This document shows, piece after piece, positions 1-11,038 of a stretch of 64,000 nt of DNA; position 1 is the stretch's first letter; each line of letters begins with the position of its first letter. The translations under genes and the position numbers were made by a program. The DNA lies in assembly GCF_021134715.1 (NCBI RefSeq), contig NC_060021.1:2728001-2792000 (forward strand), read 5' to 3'. Source of the DNA: Daphnia pulex. Taxonomy: Eukaryota > Arthropoda > Branchiopoda > Diplostraca > Daphniidae. The notes under the pieces were generated by a model that saw only the letters and a list, made by a program, of their open reading frames with translations, searched no databases and was not told the DNA's origin.

Positions 1-1093
1 AATTGAGATCGCCTACGCCTAACTCTTGGAGCTCTTGGCATCATGTCCATTATGGCTTCCAACGCTTCTCTCCGTCCGTCCCATCCGGCTACCAAAATTG
101 GGGGTTGCTAAATAAAGAATGTAATTAATAATATTAAAGGGAAATGATGCACGAGAAAATTTACCATGATGAAATAGATGAAATTGTGAGATATTTCATT
201 GTTTTCGCGGTACTCGTATCCAGAAATAAATTGTGGGCGTATGGCTTTTAACGAACGCTGAATCTCACGGTGCAGATTGCATTCATCCACCAACCGATTG
301 ATATATTGCCAGAACGATAGAAATGAGCGAATCCGTTCGGCGTGGTAACCGTCGCCGGTAACCGCAGTTGCTTCCTGAAGCTGCTTTTCCGGAATTACCA
401 TCTTTAAACTATAAAAACACACTGTGAAACATTGAAATATTTATAATAATGTAAATAATTTAGTACCTGTCAAAAATAGCTCTCGGATGTTGAGATAGCT
501 CTCGGATGTAATACGTATTTAGGCCTGTATGAGCGGCATTCATTAATCTCGTTTAAGAGTTCCAACAGTTGAGATTTCGACAAAGCCACCAGCCAGTGCT
601 ATTTGTTCCAAACGAGCCAGATGGGGCTTCCCCAGCCGCAGCGGCCTTGCGCCCACCTCGCGCGTAGTAGCAGAGTCGGAAGGCAGTCAGTCGAGAGAAA
701 AGATCGAGTCAAGTCAAGTCACGTTTTTGTTTGAGTTTTGAAGGGCAAACTAGGTCGCCTGCCAGCCGGCAGCCGTGACACTCATTCTAGTTTCCCCCTT
801 GTATTGTCAGTGATTCTTATTCGTGAAATACAAGTAACTGATTCCCAACCCCGCGCGTTATTGAACACTGTTGTTTTCCCTCTGCGTGACAGCACAACCC
901 CGCACAACCCTGCCAACAACATGCGCACAGGCCGAGTCTGAAATCTATACAAAAGAAGATAGTCTAGTTGTTAATGTAATGTATAATAAGCAGTATAAAC
1001 GAGACGACTGAATTATTAGCCAACCTTAAATTTTATTATTTTATTTGCATTTTGGCGGGTAATTCAAATCGATTGTAATTTTTTCAAACTCTG
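1..1093. repeat. First copy of a tandem duplicated unit
   Basis: Positions 1-490 recur almost unchanged at 1254-1745. Positions about 510-604 recur at about 2625-2726, 868-1016 at 2722-2868, and 1014-1093 at 3546-3624. In this copy the pieces are contiguous except for a 264-bp stretch (604-868) with no counterpart in the second copy. The unit starts before the window's left edge, so its full length is unknown. It contains the duplicated minus-strand reading frame at 108-422. Near identity of the long 5' piece indicates a recent event. Confidence 0.9.
108..422 (-). CDS. Unrecognised short reading frame, duplicated copy 1
   Basis: This is a 104-codon minus-strand frame. From its internal Met (MVIPEKQLQEA...) it reads like real protein for about 70 residues, including the stretch FLSFWQYINRLVDECN. 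It then turns into a hydrophobic, low-complexity tail ending LLITFFI, which looks like read-through into an intron or UTR. The twin at 1361-1675 differs at a single residue (K to Q). I do not recognise the family. It may be one exon of a larger gene or of a mobile element. Its preservation may reflect recent duplication rather than selection. Confidence 0.3.
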   Translation of the reverse strand: MCFYSLKMVIPEKQLQEATAVTGDGYHAERIRSFLSFWQYINRLVDECNLHREIQRSLKAIRPQFISGYEYRENNEISHNFIYFIMVNFLVHHFPLILLITFFI

Positions 1094-1360
1094 TCAAAAT
1101 GCAAGCAATTAAATGCAATTAAATGCAATTTTGAACTGACTTGAAAAACTTAAAACGAATTTTGTTTAGCCCGACTTTTGTTAACGGTTACGGTTACGGC
1201 GGAGATGACGGCGAGCGTTGTTGTGTCTGCGTTTTCTGACTTGCCTCTGGACAAATTGAGATCGCCTACGCCTAACTCTTGGAGCTCTTGGCATCATGTC
1301 CATTATGGCTTCCAACGCTTCTCTCCGTCCGTCCCATCCGGCTACCAAAATTGGGGGTTG

Positions 1361-1675
1361 CTAAATAAAGAATGTAATTAATAATATTAAAGGGAAATGA
1401 TGCACGAGAAAATTTACCATGATGAAATAGATGAAATTGTGAGATATTTCATTGTTTTCGCGGTACTCGTATCCAGAAATAAATTGTGGGCGTATGGCTT
1501 TTAACGAACGCTGAATCTCACGGTGCAGATTGCATTCATCCACCAACCGATTGATATATTGCCAGAACGATAGAAATGAGCGAATCCGTTCGGCGTGGTA
1601 ACCGTCGCCGGTAACCGCAGTTGCTTCCTGAAGCTGCTGTTCCGGAATTACCATCTTTAAACTATAAAAACACAC
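1361..1675 (-). CDS. Unrecognised short reading frame, duplicated copy 2
   Basis: This is the twin of the frame at 108-422, with 103 of 104 residues identical (MVIPEQQLQEA... here). An AATAAA lies on the opposite strand at about 1363 and overlaps its 3' end. Plus-strand coding that ends just before that signal (1178-1381) is an alternative reading of the same DNA. No domain is recognised. Confidence 0.3.
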   Translation of the reverse strand: MCFYSLKMVIPEQQLQEATAVTGDGYHAERIRSFLSFWQYINRLVDECNLHREIQRSLKAIRPQFISGYEYRENNEISHNFIYFIMVNFLVHHFPLILLITFFI

Positions 1676-1748
1676 TGTGAAACATTGAAATATTTATAAT
1701 AATGTAAATAATTTAGTACCTGTCAAAAATAGCTCTCGGATGTTGAAT

Positions 1749-2621
1749 ATGTAATCAGATTTAGATAATGACTTTGGAGATAATAACATTCAGCAAACCA
1801 CTACTAGAAAAGGGGTAAAAAGTTTATCCGAAATTTCCAAGACTTTTCCCGCCTTCGTTCTTTAAAGTTATACGCACGAGTTGCATTGGCGAAACGTTTC
1901 TGAGTTCTGCTGTTTTTTCTTATCTTGGGAGGCAGTCCAGTAGTCGGTTATTTTATCAGTCACGTAGTCACTTCAACCGTTGAAGTGAGTTTGAACTTTG
2001 TTAATCAGTTCAACGTTTTCTCCTTGTTTACGCATTTTAAAGGCTTTGTAAGGCTATCGCTAGATGGCGTTTGAAGATAAGACATAAAAAATAGACATTA
2101 AAATAGAGTAGCCAAGTCAATTTCAATCTAATTGGGCGAAAAAATGATGTTTGACGTGAACTTTGTTCATATTAATGAGGAAAATCACTTTCGAGAAATA
2201 GCAATATTTCAAAAGTATCAAATCTTTTAACTATTTTACGAATTGTTTGACAAAAATAAAAACGAGGAAGTTATGGATGCTCTCCGGTTCAATTTCTCGG
2301 TAAATATTGTCGAATCAAATCCAGCTATGACGGAATAGAAAATTCTCAATGAATCCTGACATTTTGACCTTAACCGCTAAAGATTCATCCTCCCTATTCT
2401 ACATCCGCGCGATCCTACCCTGCATGTCACCTGTCAACACACGGAAGCTCAATAACCACTGAAACTATACTCGTCCATTGTCTCTATAATGTCCTTTTTT
2501 TTAAATAACAACTGAAGGACTCATTTCGATTACCTTGTACAACCCGGTAGAACCTAAGCCGACCTAAGCTTAGCAATTGTGTCGCCGATCACCTGGAATG
2601 GTCTAGCAAAACTAAATCATC
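1749..2621. other. Insertion inside tandem copy 2, origin unknown
   Basis: The segment is absent from the equivalent place in copy 1, where the flanking sequences meet directly near position 505. It has no long reading frame. I found no clear terminal inverted repeat or target-site duplication at its edges. It is AT-rich and has a few G+C-richer patches around 2390-2450. Confidence 0.55.
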
Positions 2622-2868
2622 ATTATGTAGTAATACGTATTTAGGCCTGGTATGAGCGGCATTCATTAATCTCGTTTAAGAGTTCCAACAGTTGAGATTT
2701 CGACAAAGCCACCAGCCAGTGCTATTGTTTTCCCTCTGCGTGACAGCACAACCCCTCACAACCCTGCCAACAACATGCGCACAGGCCGAGTATGAAATCT
2801 ATACAAAAGAAGATAGTCTAGTTGTTAATGTAATGTATAATAAGCAGTATAAACGAGACGACTGAATT

Positions 2869-3545
2869 AAGATAGAAAAGCAAGCTTATCAGCTCGCCGC
2901 GAAGGGATAGTCGTAAGCCAGTTGAAAACTGTCTTAAATGACAAAATCAGGGCCTATTGTTAATTCGGACTGATTCACGATTCACACTTTTCTTCACAGA
3001 CTTTTTGGTCTTAAAACGGGATTTTCCTATCACAGTTGAATAACCTTGCAAGTTATTTACGTTTAGTTTGCTCAACTCTCTTGGTTAGGTTAGGTAAAGT
3101 AACCAACTGCAAATAAAGTTCAATAATTGAATTTAAAAATAACCATCTTTTAGTTTAATTACTGCAAAACATAAATGCAAATCTGATTGTTGCGTCATGG
3201 TTTGGACATCAAAGATTGCGTCATCACGGCGATGCTATGGTCATCTGGTGGTGATTTATTTTGATCTAAAATGAAAATGTTGTAGTCGCAAACGCCAGAT
3301 GTCACTAGTCGTAAAACAATTATTTTAACAGTTTTTCATTAATTACGGGAAAACTAATTAAGTAAATGAAATTATTTTTTTCCTGGTCGCACCGCATATT
3401 TTTTGTCTAATTTTTAATACCAAAAAGTCCGAAATCTGTCTTGAAACACCTGAGCTATGGTGCGGGACATACATACATACAGACAAAGTGACATGGCTTT
3501 TTTTTTCTGCGTATGCGATTATTAGCTTCGCCCTTCGGGCTCGCA
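2869..3545. mobile_element. Probable mobile-element insertion in tandem copy 2
   Basis: The 677-bp segment splits sequence that is continuous in copy 1 at about 1014. Its right end carries a short GC hairpin (GCCCTTCGGGC near 3531-3541) after a polypyrimidine run and a CATACATACATACAGACA stretch. That combination of features is common at ends of arthropod repeats. Its left end has a related GCTCGCCGCGAAGGG motif near 2892. No transposase or reverse transcriptase is visible, so it would be non-autonomous or truncated. The class is undetermined. Confidence 0.45.
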
Positions 3546-3624
3546 ATTAGCCAACCTTAAATTTTATTATTTTATTTGCATTTTGGCGGGTAATTCAAAT
3601 CGATTGTAATTTTTTCAAACTCTT

Positions 3625-5355
3625 TCGCTGATTAGAACAAAATGACAATGTCAAGTGGATCAACATAAAATGTGGCCGAATTCTTGTGGGAGTTATACAG
3701 GTCCCCGAATGTTGTTTTCGTTATTCTCTTCCGGGCACCGGTCCAAGACTATGCAGGTCCGTTTGACAAAAAAAAAAATTTGCTTTCCGAGTTTTTAAGG
3801 ATTTTTTTATTTTTAAACCGGGGCGAGTTATTTTTTCTTTCCCTTCTCAAAACGACCAGATAGCTGTAATATAGCGTCGCAAAAATTGAGAGCTGCTGCT
3901 GCTGGAAACTAGTCGGGACCCATTGAAATGAGTCAGTCACCAGAAATCCTATGACCTAGGAGCATCACATTTTTTGAATTGCGTGGGGCCTGTGCAATTG
4001 TGAAATCTCCACCACCAGGTCGAAGTGGAGACATCATCCAAGATGTCCAACAAATCAGACCAACATGGCCACGGCCACTACCTCGGCTATGTCGCCCCGC
4101 TTCGCTCGGTCTCATCTACGGTCATTATTAATATTACAATTGACTATTAGATAAATATCAAACTACTACCCCGCGTCATATACTAACGCTTTTCTCCACG
4201 TTTCCATCAAATAGACACATCAAGTCAGAAGAAAATGTGATGCGGCGAAAAGAAAAAAATAGCCGGCGCGATATCATTGAACCTTATGGGCTTGGGTCTT
4301 ATTTTTGTTTTCTGCCTCTTGCGCGTTTGCATCCCTGACAGAATTTGAGTATGTGCGTGCTGTGTCAGCACAGATTGGTCTATTAAAGTCAATCGCCGCT
4401 CTCTGCTGATGGTCTTGGCGATGGTAATCCCTAATGGAACTCATCATCACACCCTAGGGTATAGGCTAGATATCGGGAGCGGGGATTGCGAGAGGAGGGT
4501 AATTATCAGTTATCACTGGGTTTTCCCACCAATATACCTCATTGCTGGGCAAAATGTCTCAATTTCCTTGTTCTTCTCATGTTGTCGACGGCTTGACGCT
4601 ATTGTTGCACACATCTGATTTTGATTTTGCTTTTTCTGTGAGTGTTTTTGCTGGGGAGCTTTTATAGGGGCGAGAGTGGAAAAAGGCGCACAGCTATTGC
4701 GTTTAACATAGACGTGATGGTCGACCGATCATAGTGGATAAAGGTTGACTCGAAAATATATCAGAATATCAGGTTAGCGGAATTTAACAATTGGTGATGT
4801 TCAAAGAATTAATCACGTTACAGTTAATTTCAATGTTTATACTTAAAATCGACGACTTGAAATCATGGAATGCTAAGTTTCAGTACATCTTTTGATCGAT
4901 TGCAATTTGCACCCAATTGCACCTCAACTTCTGACGTGTGACATCCTCTGATTTGTCTACGACATCGGAGATTTTTTGCTGAAATTTCCATTTAAACTCT
5001 CGAAATAAATGGTCTCTGATTAAGCCATCTAGGTAACATATTTAATTGAAAATGGCAGAAAGAAAACAGAGGCAGAAACGCAAATTTTATCTCTGAAACA
5101 ACGCAATGGCGAAAGGTCATCGTCGTTGAAAAAACAAAAGTCTCCCAGGCTCATCTTGCATAGCATAGCCTCCTCCTTCCCCCCACTCACCCTCTATCCG
5201 CATTGTCTCCTCATTTGACCTCTTTCAAACAGGAGGTTAGGGAAGGAGAAAAGTTAACTGCGCAATTTCCTCAAGTGCAGTTTACAGTTCGTTACTGGGC
5301 AGTGAAGTCATGCAGAGCGAGTTTTGGTTTAGATTCAATTGAATTTCTGCCAAAG
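3625..5355. other. Gene-free stretch upstream of the DNMT3-like gene
   Basis: Only short unsupported frames are seen. It contains scattered A/T runs and a GC-rich patch at 4000-4110. The 5' end of the DNMT3-like transcript and its promoter presumably lie in its last few hundred bases. No TATA box or initiator could be assigned with confidence. Confidence 0.5.
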
Positions 5356-8300
5356 ATGGCTAATAACAAAATCGGTAGCAACAGCAGCAGCAAAAGTGAA
5401 GGAAAATCAGCTGGAAATGGTGAAGTCGCCGAACCAAAAAAGACGTTAGCCTCCCGTAAATCTATTCGACTGGGGACAATCGTCTGGGCTAAGCTAGATG
5501 GCTGGCCTTGGTGGCCCGGTAAGTCACGCTTTTATATTAAATTTTATTTTTTTACTTATTAGTTTTTATTTAAGACATTCTGATCATAATTGTTGCCAAA
5601 TCGTTATTCGTGTTATTTTATATATTTGCTTGTCGATAATCTCGATATACGACAAAGGAATCGTTGTAACTCACAATGACTGTGGGCTGCCACCTCCGAG
5701 AAAACCGACTAGTTACTGGATATTTTGGTTCGGCGGCCATCAAACCGTGTCAGAGGTTCACATATCCCAACACTTTTTCGACTTTGGTGCAAGTTTTTAA
5801 TTGTAATTATTGTGAGTTAAAAATAGATGCCGGCGGAAAAACTGGGCAGTTTTCTAGATGACCGGTTAGCCAGCCTGTTAAATCAAGCTTGCAACAGCCT
5901 CTATGAAAGAGGAGTCTTAGAAGCCCTGCGGGTTAAATACGACTATAAATTTTTAATATTGCCAATTCTTGACATCAAACGTATTATTTTTTTTAAATCC
6001 ACAGGCACTCGCCTTTAACAGAGATCACACGAAATTAGTTAAAAGCACGGCTGACAAATTAAAGGCGTGGGCCATCAAACTCTTGGCGTCGTCAAAGAGC
6101 ACCAAAAGTCGAGATGGTAATTATTTTTCTATTATTACGTCAACCTTTATTATCAACACCCATTTCTGAAAAAAATAATTCCAGTGGTCTTGGACGAGTT
6201 CCCGAAATGGCTGCAACGTTCCATGGACCGGATCAAAGACACCAACACCAAGTTGAAGAGGATCGCCAACGAGAAAAAGGAGTATCGCCTGTCACTGTTC
6301 CAGGGCAGCAACAACATGAAGTTAAAGAAGAAAAAAAATTCCGGAGCAGATGATTTCACTTACGGCCCGCGGGATTGCGACATTGGTAAATCTTCGTCTG
6401 CAATATTGCATCTTTTTAAAAATTGTTATGTCAAATCTCAACACGCCAAGATCTTGTTACAATAGCCGTGGTGGACAGGATCAAGGCCGGAACTTTGGAC
6501 ATGGATTACTTCTGTCTCGGTTGTCATGTGGAAATTATGGGCCCGTGTATGGAACATCCGCTCTTCTTTGGAAGTTTATGTAATCGCGAATGCAAGGTGA
6601 TATAGTCTATTCTCTTTTTCCTAATTAATTATGAGCGCTGAATAATTGTTTTTTTTTCTTATGTTATTTATGCAGAATGAACTTCTCGCAACGAGTTACA
6701 GCATTGGAGAGGACGATATTCACGTAAGTGCTTTATTTAATTTGAATTATAAAATTGAATTGCTTAGAATAATTTCTTGATTCATTTTAATCAGGTGAGT
6801 TGCGCCATCTGTGGTTCCACGGGAAATTGTCTGGTATGCGAAAATAGTTCATGTTCCAGGTAAAATTTTTTGATTTTTTAAAAACTTTTTCTTTCACGAA
6901 CTCAACGTGATTTTTTTTTAATGAATTAAAAGAGTATTTTGCTCGTATTGTGTTGAGCTGCTGGTTGGCGAGGGATCAATGTCCGTTATCATGCAGAAGA
7001 CGCCATGGTTTTGCTTCCTCTGCGCCAGTTTCACGGCAGAATCCCACGGCCTCCTTCACCCCCGCCCCGACTGGGCCTTGAAAGTACTTACCTTTTTCAC
7101 TAGGTATTTTCAAGAATATTCTTTAACAATTTCTCCGACAGCTGAGAAGTTTCCTTCACCAAGATTTACCCGTCCAACTGAACCGGCATCTGTCCAAGAA
7201 AGGGCAACCTGCTCTTCGTGTCGTCGTACTCCACGACAATCTCGGAGCCGTCAACTACGCCCTTAATTCACTGAGACTTGAATTGGATCAGTATTGGGCC
7301 TACGACCGATGGAACGAAGTGTACGAGCTTAACGGCGTTGAATTCGCAGTCCTGAAAAACGCCAATCGAATGAAGGACGAACAATGGGCCAAATTGTGTC
7401 CCGTTCATTTACTCGTTTCTTGCCTCCCGGCCAAGAAATTCGATCCCAAGTGTCACCAACCCGCCGGCCGAGAAGTGGGTAGAAGACAATTTTCTGAAGG
7501 AGGTACGTTGACGAGTATCTGTAATATTTGATTATTATTCACAATGAAACTGAGTTTCTTCTAATTTCTGTAGAGTATGGAGAGGCTTTTTTCGATTTCT
7601 ACCACGTCAAGAATTGCATCGAACGCAACAACGAGGAAACGCCACTCTTGTGGGCCGTGGAGAATGTTGCCTGTTACCACATAATCATTTCGAGGTTTGA
7701 AATGCTGTATTGGAAAATATCTGCTGAGAGAGCTAATACATTTTCTTTCTTTTTTTCAGATTTCTCCAGATGGAACCGATCACATTTGACATGAAGGATG
7801 CCCAAGGCTCCACCAAACATCGTCTGGTGTCCGTATTTAAAAAAATCGTAAAAATAATTTCAAACGTAAAGCTATAAAGCGGAATTTTGATTTTATTAGA
7901 TGGACTAATATTCCGGAACAGAATTTTAATCCGCAATTGGAGCAAGTCATCAACAACGACCATTCGTCCATTTCCTGTCTTCCGCTCAGCCGAGAGCCTT
8001 TTTTCATCAAATACCCTTGGATTCTTGAAGATATCGTGGTATAAACATATTTGAAGGCTCCTGAGTCTTTTTAAAATAAAAGGTCTTACTGTACATTGTA
8101 ATGCGATGCTCACAGGCCATAAACCAACCTCTGCCAGCCAACTGGCAGGAGAAACACGACCGGATGCTTTTCCAGCGCGATACCAGAAGCAAGATGAAAA
8201 CAATTAAAGCTCCAGCCTATTTGGAGCATTACTCGGTCGTCCAGCTGACCCAGAAAACGGCCAAGAAGAAAAGGAAATTGAGCAGCGATCTCCGCCCGTG

Positions 8301-8562
8301 TTGGAAACTTCGCCAAGCCGTCGGCAGTGCTGACGAGAACAGCGACGGAATAAGTGACGAAACGGGCCATTTCATCGCTGCTCTTACAGATCACGCCACT
8401 TACGCCCGATCGCTGGGTTTCCCCGAGCCGTTTCCGCAGTACGTGTCTCATTTGGAAGAAGCTGAAGTGCAAGAAAGATTGAATCGCAGTTTACCGGAGT
8501 CGTTGTGGATTCACATTTTTCAACCGCTGTTGAAGTTGGCCCGTGTCGTTGGCCCGAAATAA
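5356..8562 (+). CDS. DNMT3-like protein with PWWP, ADD and degenerate methyltransferase domain
   Basis: The model has 14 exons and about 748 codons. Exons lie at 5356-5518, 5658-5788, 5827-5931, 6005-6116, 6185-6385, 6466-6596, 6676-6723, 6795-6859, 6933-7083, 7142-7502, 7574-7694, 7760-7828, 7900-8039 and 8116-8562. The start Met opens MANNKIGSNSS. PWWP begins at GTIVWAKLDGWPWWPG and continues through YWIFWFGGHQTVSEV. Cys-rich ADD runs from FCLGCHVE through CAICGSTGNCLVC to CFLCASF. The methyltransferase fold aligns with DNMT3 throughout: LRVVVLHDNLGAVNYAL for motif I, WAVENVACY for the ENV motif, and GFPEPFPQYV near the end. The catalytic GGSPCN is replaced by VSCLPAKK, so Ala sits at the nucleophile. 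In animals DNMT3 does de novo cytosine methylation; this one is predicted inactive and regulatory. Two junctions are uneasy: a 38-bp GC-AG intron (5789-5826), and a one-base slip near 7980 needed to stay open. Confidence 0.85.
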
Positions 8563-8867
8563 GCCGTGGATTTTTATTTACACTTCGCTCCATTCAGTAC
8601 CGTTTCTCACCTTATTTTGTTTTGTAATCAAGAATTAAAACTTTAATCGTGACTGTTCCTGAACAAAGAATACAATTTGTTGGCGGAAAAATTTGAAATT
8701 TATTTTTACAATTATCTTCTCAGCAGATGGGAATGCCATAATATAGGATGGAATCGGGATCATCAGTTTGGGGGATCGACTCGGAACGCGAGCGATAAAC
8801 GGTTCCATGCATCCATCCGAAACGTGAAGAATAGAACTGGAACAGTCAAACAAATTTTTTTTTTGTT

Positions 8868-9098
8868 TTAAAGAAAACGAAAATGGTTTTTTTTTATGTG
8901 CTTGAATTTCAATCGTATTTTCTTTTTTAAATTTAATTTTAAAATAAAGCGAAACTGGCCGGAGGACATTTTGAATTGCTCCAATGGGTAATCATTCCAC
9001 GTCCACTCGACCAGATAACCCAAACGCATCGCTCGGCAAACGTCTGGAATGTCCCACGACAAATTCTGGAGCGACGGCCAAACATCAGAAAATTCGCA
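8868..9098 (-). pseudogene. Short coding-like remnant, family not recognised
   Basis: Read on the minus strand, this gives well-formed protein (VWPSLQNLSWDIP, then CRAMRLGYLVEWTW, ending KMSSGQFRFIL). It is followed by lysine-rich AT sequence and a stop. No start or splice acceptor is evident upstream, and the flanks are AT-rich intergenic DNA. It may be an orphan exon of a decayed gene lying tail-to-tail with the DNMT3-like gene. The family is not identified. The rest of 8563-9227 shows no gene. Confidence 0.25.
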
Positions 9099-9572
9099 TA
9101 GTTATTATTACTCGGTGGCATCATCAGAGACACGAGACCTCGAATTTGTTCTATTCTACAAAATTTGTTTCCCCCCTCCTCTGTTGTTTTCTCGAGTTTA
9201 TTTTGATTTCTATTTCGGGATTCGGGGCTCGACAATATTTATCGAGAAATTGAACCGAAGAATGTGCATTCGTTTTAATTTTTTTTATACAATTCGTAAA
9301 ATTTATAAGAGATTTGATACTTTTGAAAAATGGATATTTCCCGAAGTTGTTTGGACAGTAATATAATATGAAATTATGAACAAAGATCACATTCTTTTTT
9401 AAAACTAGTTTGCTATTTTTTATGTCGGTCAAACGCCACCTAGTGATAGCCTTAAAAAGCCTTTAACTTTAACCAAAAGCGTAAACAAGGGGAAAGCGTT
9501 GGTTAGCCTATAGGAAAACACAACTGTCTGTCAGAACTCAGAAACGTTTTGCAAAGAACTTATTCGATTAAA

Positions 9573-10013
9573 ATGGTACGAGAAAAGCAAACTGCTCGCA
9601 AATCGACCCGTGCTGCTGGCCAACTTACTGCCCTTGCCGCACAGAAGAAAATCAAAGGAAGGCACTCCCAACGTATCGCCAATCAAAGTGGCTTGAAAAC
9701 TGAACTTTTGAAGAAGAAGAAGCATCTACATCACTATCGTCCTGGTGCCCTGGCTCTCAAGGAGATTCGTCGCTACCAAAACTCGACCAATCTTCTCATC
9801 CCGAGAGTTCGTTTCCAACGACTTGTTCGCGAAATCTCGAAGGACTTCAAACTGAACTTGAGATTCCAGAGTGGAGCCATTGGCACCTTGCAGGAGGCCA
9901 GCGAGGCATTTTTGGTGGGCCTATTTGAAGACACCAATCTGTGTGCTCTTCATGCCAGTCGTGTCACCATCATGCCCAAGGATATTCAGCTAGCACGTCG
10001 GATACGAGGATAG
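9573..10013 (+). CDS. Divergent histone H3 variant, copy A
   Basis: This is an intronless, 146-residue protein. The histone fold is unmistakable ([62 protein letters not shown]). The N-tail begins [11 protein letters not shown] instead of [11 protein letters not shown]. It keeps Lys4, Lys9 and Ser10 but has Glu at position 3. The K27/K36 region is unrecognisable and the tail before the HYRPG core is about 14 residues longer than in canonical H3. The protein stops at RRIRG and lacks the usual ERA. Loop 1 has normal H3 length, so it does not look like CENP-A. No replication-type stem-loop follows. AATAAA lies at 10291, fitting a polyadenylated variant mRNA. Compared with copy B it has two extra residues (HLHHYRPG) and Arg for Gly at 12. 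It is probably expressed, though this is not proven. Confidence 0.8.
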   Translation: MVREKQTARKSTRAAGQLTALAAQKKIKGRHSQRIANQSGLKTELLKKKKHLHHYRPGALALKEIRRYQNSTNLLIPRVRFQRLVREISKDFKLNLRFQSGAIGTLQEASEAFLVGLFEDTNLCALHASRVTIMPKDIQLARRIRG

Positions 10014-11038
10014 AAATTCAAAAGCTTGTCCAACTTTAAATTCAAGAAAACTATTAAAGAAAAACAGAACATCCCCAGCACATTTTATTAACCAAGAAGT
10101 AAATTCATCCTATTTTGTATTATATAATTTTAAGTCCCATTTTTGTATATCAATGGCAGCACATTTCTATCATTAGAAAGCACTGTTTGGCTATTTAATA
10201 CCAGACAAAACTTGTATTTTGTTGAACTTGTTCCTCAAATTTGTATGCGACTAAAACAAATGAATTGAGCAATCCAATGTTTGGGCAGTCAATAAATAAG
10301 TTCAGTAAAATAATATGTAGTCACAATCTAATCTGAATTATAACTAACATTTATAATAATTCATTTTCTTCTTTTCTCAAACATTCTTGCCTTGCACTCA
10401 TCAGAGTGTATTATTAAATCACAAAAACATGTTGAAGCGTCCACAAAAACCTCATACCCAAACCCATATGATATTCAATCCCCCAACTCCTGTTTGTCAA
10501 TTAATAATTAAGTTTGATAATTTTTTCTCATATATAACGTATTTAACGATGGTTTCTCCACGTTGGCTGCGTCGTCTTTGACCGTTTATAGTATTGCCAC
10601 CTTCACATTACATATATCACCGTCAACATATTAGATTGAAAAAAGTGTAGTAGATGTCGTGACTGCTGACGACGTCAAAATTTTCTAATCAAATCACTTA
10701 TTTATAATAAGTAGTTCAGTCATTCCCTTTCTTTAGTGTTGCCGGAGCTCTTGAACCGCACATATTCACACCAAATTGTTTTTTTTCTTTCTTATCTCGT
10801 GAACTCGACTGATGCAGATATAACAGCCGGTCGACAAGAAATTTAATATTTCATGGTTCAATGGACAAATTGGACATTTATCGAGATAGTGGTTCTGATA
10901 TCGTTTGATTTTTCAAAAATTTATTGCGTCATTCTCTTCCCTCCTTCTGTTGGCCGAACTACACAATGAACTAGTTCTAGTCATCATAAGTTAAGTTTCT
11001 TTTTCAGCGCTCCTTAAACAGCTATCAAACGAAACTAA
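10014..11038. other. Spacer between the H3-like gene and the kinase-caspase pseudogene
   Basis: It holds the H3-like 3' UTR with AATAAA at 10291-10296, then AT-rich sequence that is also present in block B (53916-54925). No reading frame is supported. Conserved sequence just before 11039 probably contains the promoter and 5' UTR of the fusion gene. Confidence 0.6.

Larger units (their letters stand above)
1254..3624. repeat. Second copy of the tandem unit, interrupted twice
   Basis: The same sequence blocks as in 1-1093 occur here in the same order and orientation. They are separated by about 870 bp of new sequence (about 1749-2621) and by 677 bp (about 2869-3545). The junctions are sharp: the first copy is continuous across the points where the second is opened. 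This makes the extra segments insertions in copy 2 rather than deletions in copy 1. The segment at 604-868 of copy 1 is missing here. Confidence 0.85.

Noticed and set aside
3358-3546. A minus-strand short gene at the edge of the second insertion
   Set aside because: It falls within repeat-like sequence with a CATA microsatellite and GC hairpin, and the product has no recognisable feature.
4000-4115. GC-rich patch as a promoter CpG island
   Set aside because: It is too short and far from the DNMT3-like start, with no supporting transcript signal in the sequence.
7733-8472. Minus-strand frames of up to 156 codons under the DNMT3-like gene
   Set aside because: They are shadows of coding exons and cross splice sites of the sense gene.
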